Shown here in pieces: positions 6,739 through 8,179 of a stretch of DNA of 8,179 nucleotides. The stretch is from NCBI GenBank assembly GCA_028679855.1, contig JAJRAP010000052.1:1-8179 (forward strand), given 5' to 3'. This DNA is from Candidatus Methanoperedens sp. Its GTDB lineage: Archaea > Halobacteriota > Methanosarcinia > Methanosarcinales > Methanoperedenaceae. The notes beneath the pieces were generated by a model. It saw nothing but the letters and a program-made list of their open reading frames with translations, did no database searches and had not been told where the DNA came from. The stretch's first letter is position 1, and each line of letters starts with the position of its first letter. The translations under genes and the position numbers were made by a program.

Positions 6739-6744
6739 ACCTCC
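6739..6744 (-). promoter_or_regulatory. Strong Shine-Dalgarno site of the BatA-type gene
   Basis: GGAGGT on the minus strand lies 5 nt before the ATG at 6733-6731. It is the best ribosome site in the window. The 48-bp gap upstream (6734-6781) is AT-rich but has no clear TATA box, so the VWA operon could be read from the restriction-modification transcript or from a weak promoter in this gap or the 3' end of the endonuclease gene. Confidence 0.75.
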
Positions 6745-6781
6745 ATTATCGATAATTCTTTTCAATAGAAGAATAATCATA

Positions 6782-7720
6782 TCAATCACTGTACGCCGCC
6801 ACAAATTTTAACCCATTGAAATGAATCATATGATCAGGATTGTTCTCTATCCATACCTCGGTTTCCCATGCAATATTGTCAATATGCCTCTTAAACTCAC
6901 GAAAATCTGGAAATACGCTGACGTATATCCTCCTGGCTGTGCATTCTTTCAAAGTCCACTCCAGTTCCTGTTGGCGTTTAGGCGATAAAGGACCATGTGA
7001 TGTAACGGCTTCTATCAGAAAAAGCTGGTTTTTTTGTCCATCAAAAAGAATAACATCAGGTAATTTATCATGTTCTGTTATTGGAATTCTCAATTCATTT
7101 AACAAATTCTCATCTGTAAATAACATCTTTCTTGCAGCATCCCCTACATATACAACTTTTGTATCTGGACAGAATCTTACCCGGAATTCTTTAATAATCT
7201 TTGCATGGAGTTCATTATGCTTTCCCGGAGAAAATTTAACTGAAGTGCCGTCAGGTAGATCAACGGGTATGAGGTATTTATTCTTACGTTTCTCATACAT
7301 TTCTATAAGTTTACCTTTATTCTTCACGAATTCTTCAACAGCAGGTTGCCAGACCGATGTGTCATATTTCTTTATGACCTCCAAGGCATCATCTGAAATT
7401 GAATATACGGTATTGGGGCTGTTTGTTGGTCTGAAGGGAGCATCAGTATTCCGGATAACTATTCCAGCCTGCTCAAATTGATGGAGCGTCTGGCGCCGTA
7501 TCGTTTCTCTTGTGTTTTCAGCGTATTGTCTGGCATAATTTTCCTGAATAAAAACAATAATGTCATGAATCCGTATGGTTCGCTTTTTTGATTCATGCCA
7601 GGACGTATCTTTTTCTAAATCCAGCAGAGCCAGTAATGTTAATGCAGATCTTTCATTCTGTTGAGCCACAGGTAGTCCCAGAGTTTTTAATATCGAAACT
7701 GCTTCCTCGATTTTACTCAT
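6782..7720 (-). CDS. Type II restriction endonuclease, BsuBI/PstI family
   Basis: This 312-residue protein closely matches the BsuBI/PstI family in length and motifs. Residues 1-115 form the helical DNA-binding N-terminal domain, including AQQNERSALTLLAL (19-32), the IHDIIVFIQENY region (51-62) and ETIRRQTLHQFEQAGIV (72-88). The C-terminal nuclease domain contains YVGDAARKMLF (191-201), EHDKLPDVILFD (216-227), LIEAVTSHGPLSPKRQQEL (235-253) and IAWETEVWIENNPDHMIHFN (283-302). D222 and E237 are the likely acidic metal ligands of a divergent PD-(D/E)xK core; the usual Lys is not in the standard place. Founding members cut CTGCAG; specificity here is likely similar but unproven. The ATG at 7720 follows the methyltransferase stop by 3 nt and has GAGGT 6 nt upstream, so the protective enzyme is made first in the operon. 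The gene is AT-richer than tuf/rpsJ, as expected of a transferred defence gene. No frameshift or missing motif is seen, so it appears active. Confidence 0.93.
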   Translation of the reverse strand: MSKIEEAVSILKTLGLPVAQQNERSALTLLALLDLEKDTSWHESKKRTIRIHDIIVFIQENYARQYAENTRETIRRQTLHQFEQAGIVIRNTDAPFRPTNSPNTVYSISDDALEVIKKYDTSVWQPAVEEFVKNKGKLIEMYEKRKNKYLIPVDLPDGTSVKFSPGKHNELHAKIIKEFRVRFCPDTKVVYVGDAARKMLFTDENLLNELRIPITEHDKLPDVILFDGQKNQLFLIEAVTSHGPLSPKRQQELEWTLKECTARRIYVSVFPDFREFKRHIDNIAWETEVWIENNPDHMIHFNGLKFVAAYSD

Positions 7721-7723
7721 TTT

Positions 7724-8179
7724 TTAACCTCGTCTGTCAAGGCTTTGTTTTTCAAAATGCAATCCCAAAATTCCTGCTATAATACCGTCCAGATCAATTC
7801 CATTCTTATAAGATCCAGATTCGTAAACAGCCTTTCCGATTTTTCTGATGTTTTCAATATCAGGCAATGGTAAACTCCTAATATCATTGGCATTTACCTG
7901 CGTATTGCCGTTGAGCGATCTAAAGAATTTATCAATAATTGTCGTATTCAATAATGAAGCAATACCAAACGCTTCATAGACCGATAAGTTTCCGCCTGGC
8001 TTGTGAATATAATTTACATGATTCTCGATTCCCACGTTTTTATGGGGAAATTCGGATTCCAATAACACAGATGCATATAACCTGCGCTTCTGCTCTTTTG
8101 AACTGAACCGTTTGACTAGCACGTAATTTTTAACAGGCAATAAAAGATGTTTTGTTTCACTGGATACCTGTATCGCAGA
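7724..8179 (-). CDS. DNA adenine methyltransferase of the BsuBI/PstI system, C-terminal part (cut by window edge)
   Basis: The minus-strand frame is open from base 8179 to TAA 7726-7724, giving 151 residues, with no real start in view. A TTG at 8140 is internal, since coding continues upstream of it (SAIQVSSETKHLL). The visible part is the C-terminal target-recognition region of Eco57I/PstI-type N6-adenine methyltransferases. In partial numbering it contains KNYVLVKRFSSKEQKRR (17-33), GIENHVNYIH (50-59), EAFGIASLLNTTIIDKFFR (69-87) and the strongly conserved NGNTQVNANDIRSLPLP (90-106). The catalytic NPPY-type motif and the S-adenosylmethionine site lie beyond the window. It methylates adenine in the recognition site and protects host DNA from the adjoining endonuclease. 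The 3-nt gap to the endonuclease and shared strand show one operon. The family call is secure because both the motif and the partner agree; completeness cannot be judged. Confidence 0.9.
   Translation of the reverse strand, partial: SAIQVSSETKHLLLPVKNYVLVKRFSSKEQKRRLYASVLLESEFPHKNVGIENHVNYIHKPGGNLSVYEAFGIASLLNTTIIDKFFRSLNGNTQVNANDIRSLPLPDIENIRKIGKAVYESGSYKNGIDLDGIIAGILGLHFEKQSLDRRG
7727..7731 (-). promoter_or_regulatory. Shine-Dalgarno site of the restriction endonuclease
   Basis: GAGGT on the minus strand lies within the last codons of the methyltransferase gene and 6 nt before the endonuclease ATG at 7720-7718. It supports that start and coupling to the upstream gene. Confidence 0.6.

Noticed and set aside
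6057..6755. Long plus-strand open frame (about 232 codons) opposite the start of the BatA-type gene
   Set aside because: It is antisense to a gene with clear domains and a strong ribosome site. Its translation is low in recognisable structure and it has no ribosome site of its own.

Overview
The window looks archaeal, most likely from the order Methanosarcinales. A 'Candidatus Methanoperedens'/ANME-2-like lineage is a reasonable guess, but the sequence shown does not prove it. The evidence is an archaeal-type elongation factor 1-alpha followed directly by ribosomal protein S10 (the classic archaeal end of the str operon), GGAGGT/GGTG-type Shine-Dalgarno sites, oligo-T termination signals and TATA-like promoter elements.

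Layout. (1) 2-1413, plus strand: the 3' part of the EF-1alpha gene (tuf) and the complete rpsJ, closed by a run of T-tracts. These are core translation genes with moderate GC content. (2) 1547-2327, plus strand: an AT-rich two-gene unit. It encodes a 199-residue minimal nucleotidyltransferase-fold protein and a 65-residue charged, probably helical protein, and the two genes overlap by 17 bases. The unit resembles an accessory, possibly toxin-antitoxin-like, module. (3) 2317-2370: a small block of two kinds of 10-bp tandem repeats that fills the gap between convergent genes and runs into both of them. (4) 6733-2361, minus strand: a two-gene operon of membrane-anchored von Willebrand A (VWA) proteins of the Bat/aerotolerance type. 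The first has a BatA-type N-terminal domain. The second is 835 residues long and contains two VWA-like segments, the second inserted in a degenerate class I glutamine amidotransferase-like fold. They overlap as TAATG. Their usual partners, a MoxR AAA ATPase and a DUF58 protein, are not in the window. (5) 8179-6782, minus strand: a type II restriction-modification pair of the BsuBI/PstI family. It consists of the C-terminal part of the adenine methyltransferase, cut by the window edge, followed 3 nt later by the complete endonuclease.

How they fit together. Region 1 is housekeeping. Regions 2 and 5 are AT-richer accessory genes that look acquired. Region 4 is probably a cell-envelope or chaperone-like assembly in which metal-binding (MIDAS) VWA domains are displayed by transmembrane helices and normally work with a MoxR ATPase. 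The restriction-modification genes read straight into the VWA operon across a 48-bp gap, so transcriptional coupling is possible, but a functional link is not shown. I see no convincing wholly new system. The best candidates for a second look are the nucleotidyltransferase/small-protein pair, the repeat block, and the double-VWA architecture.
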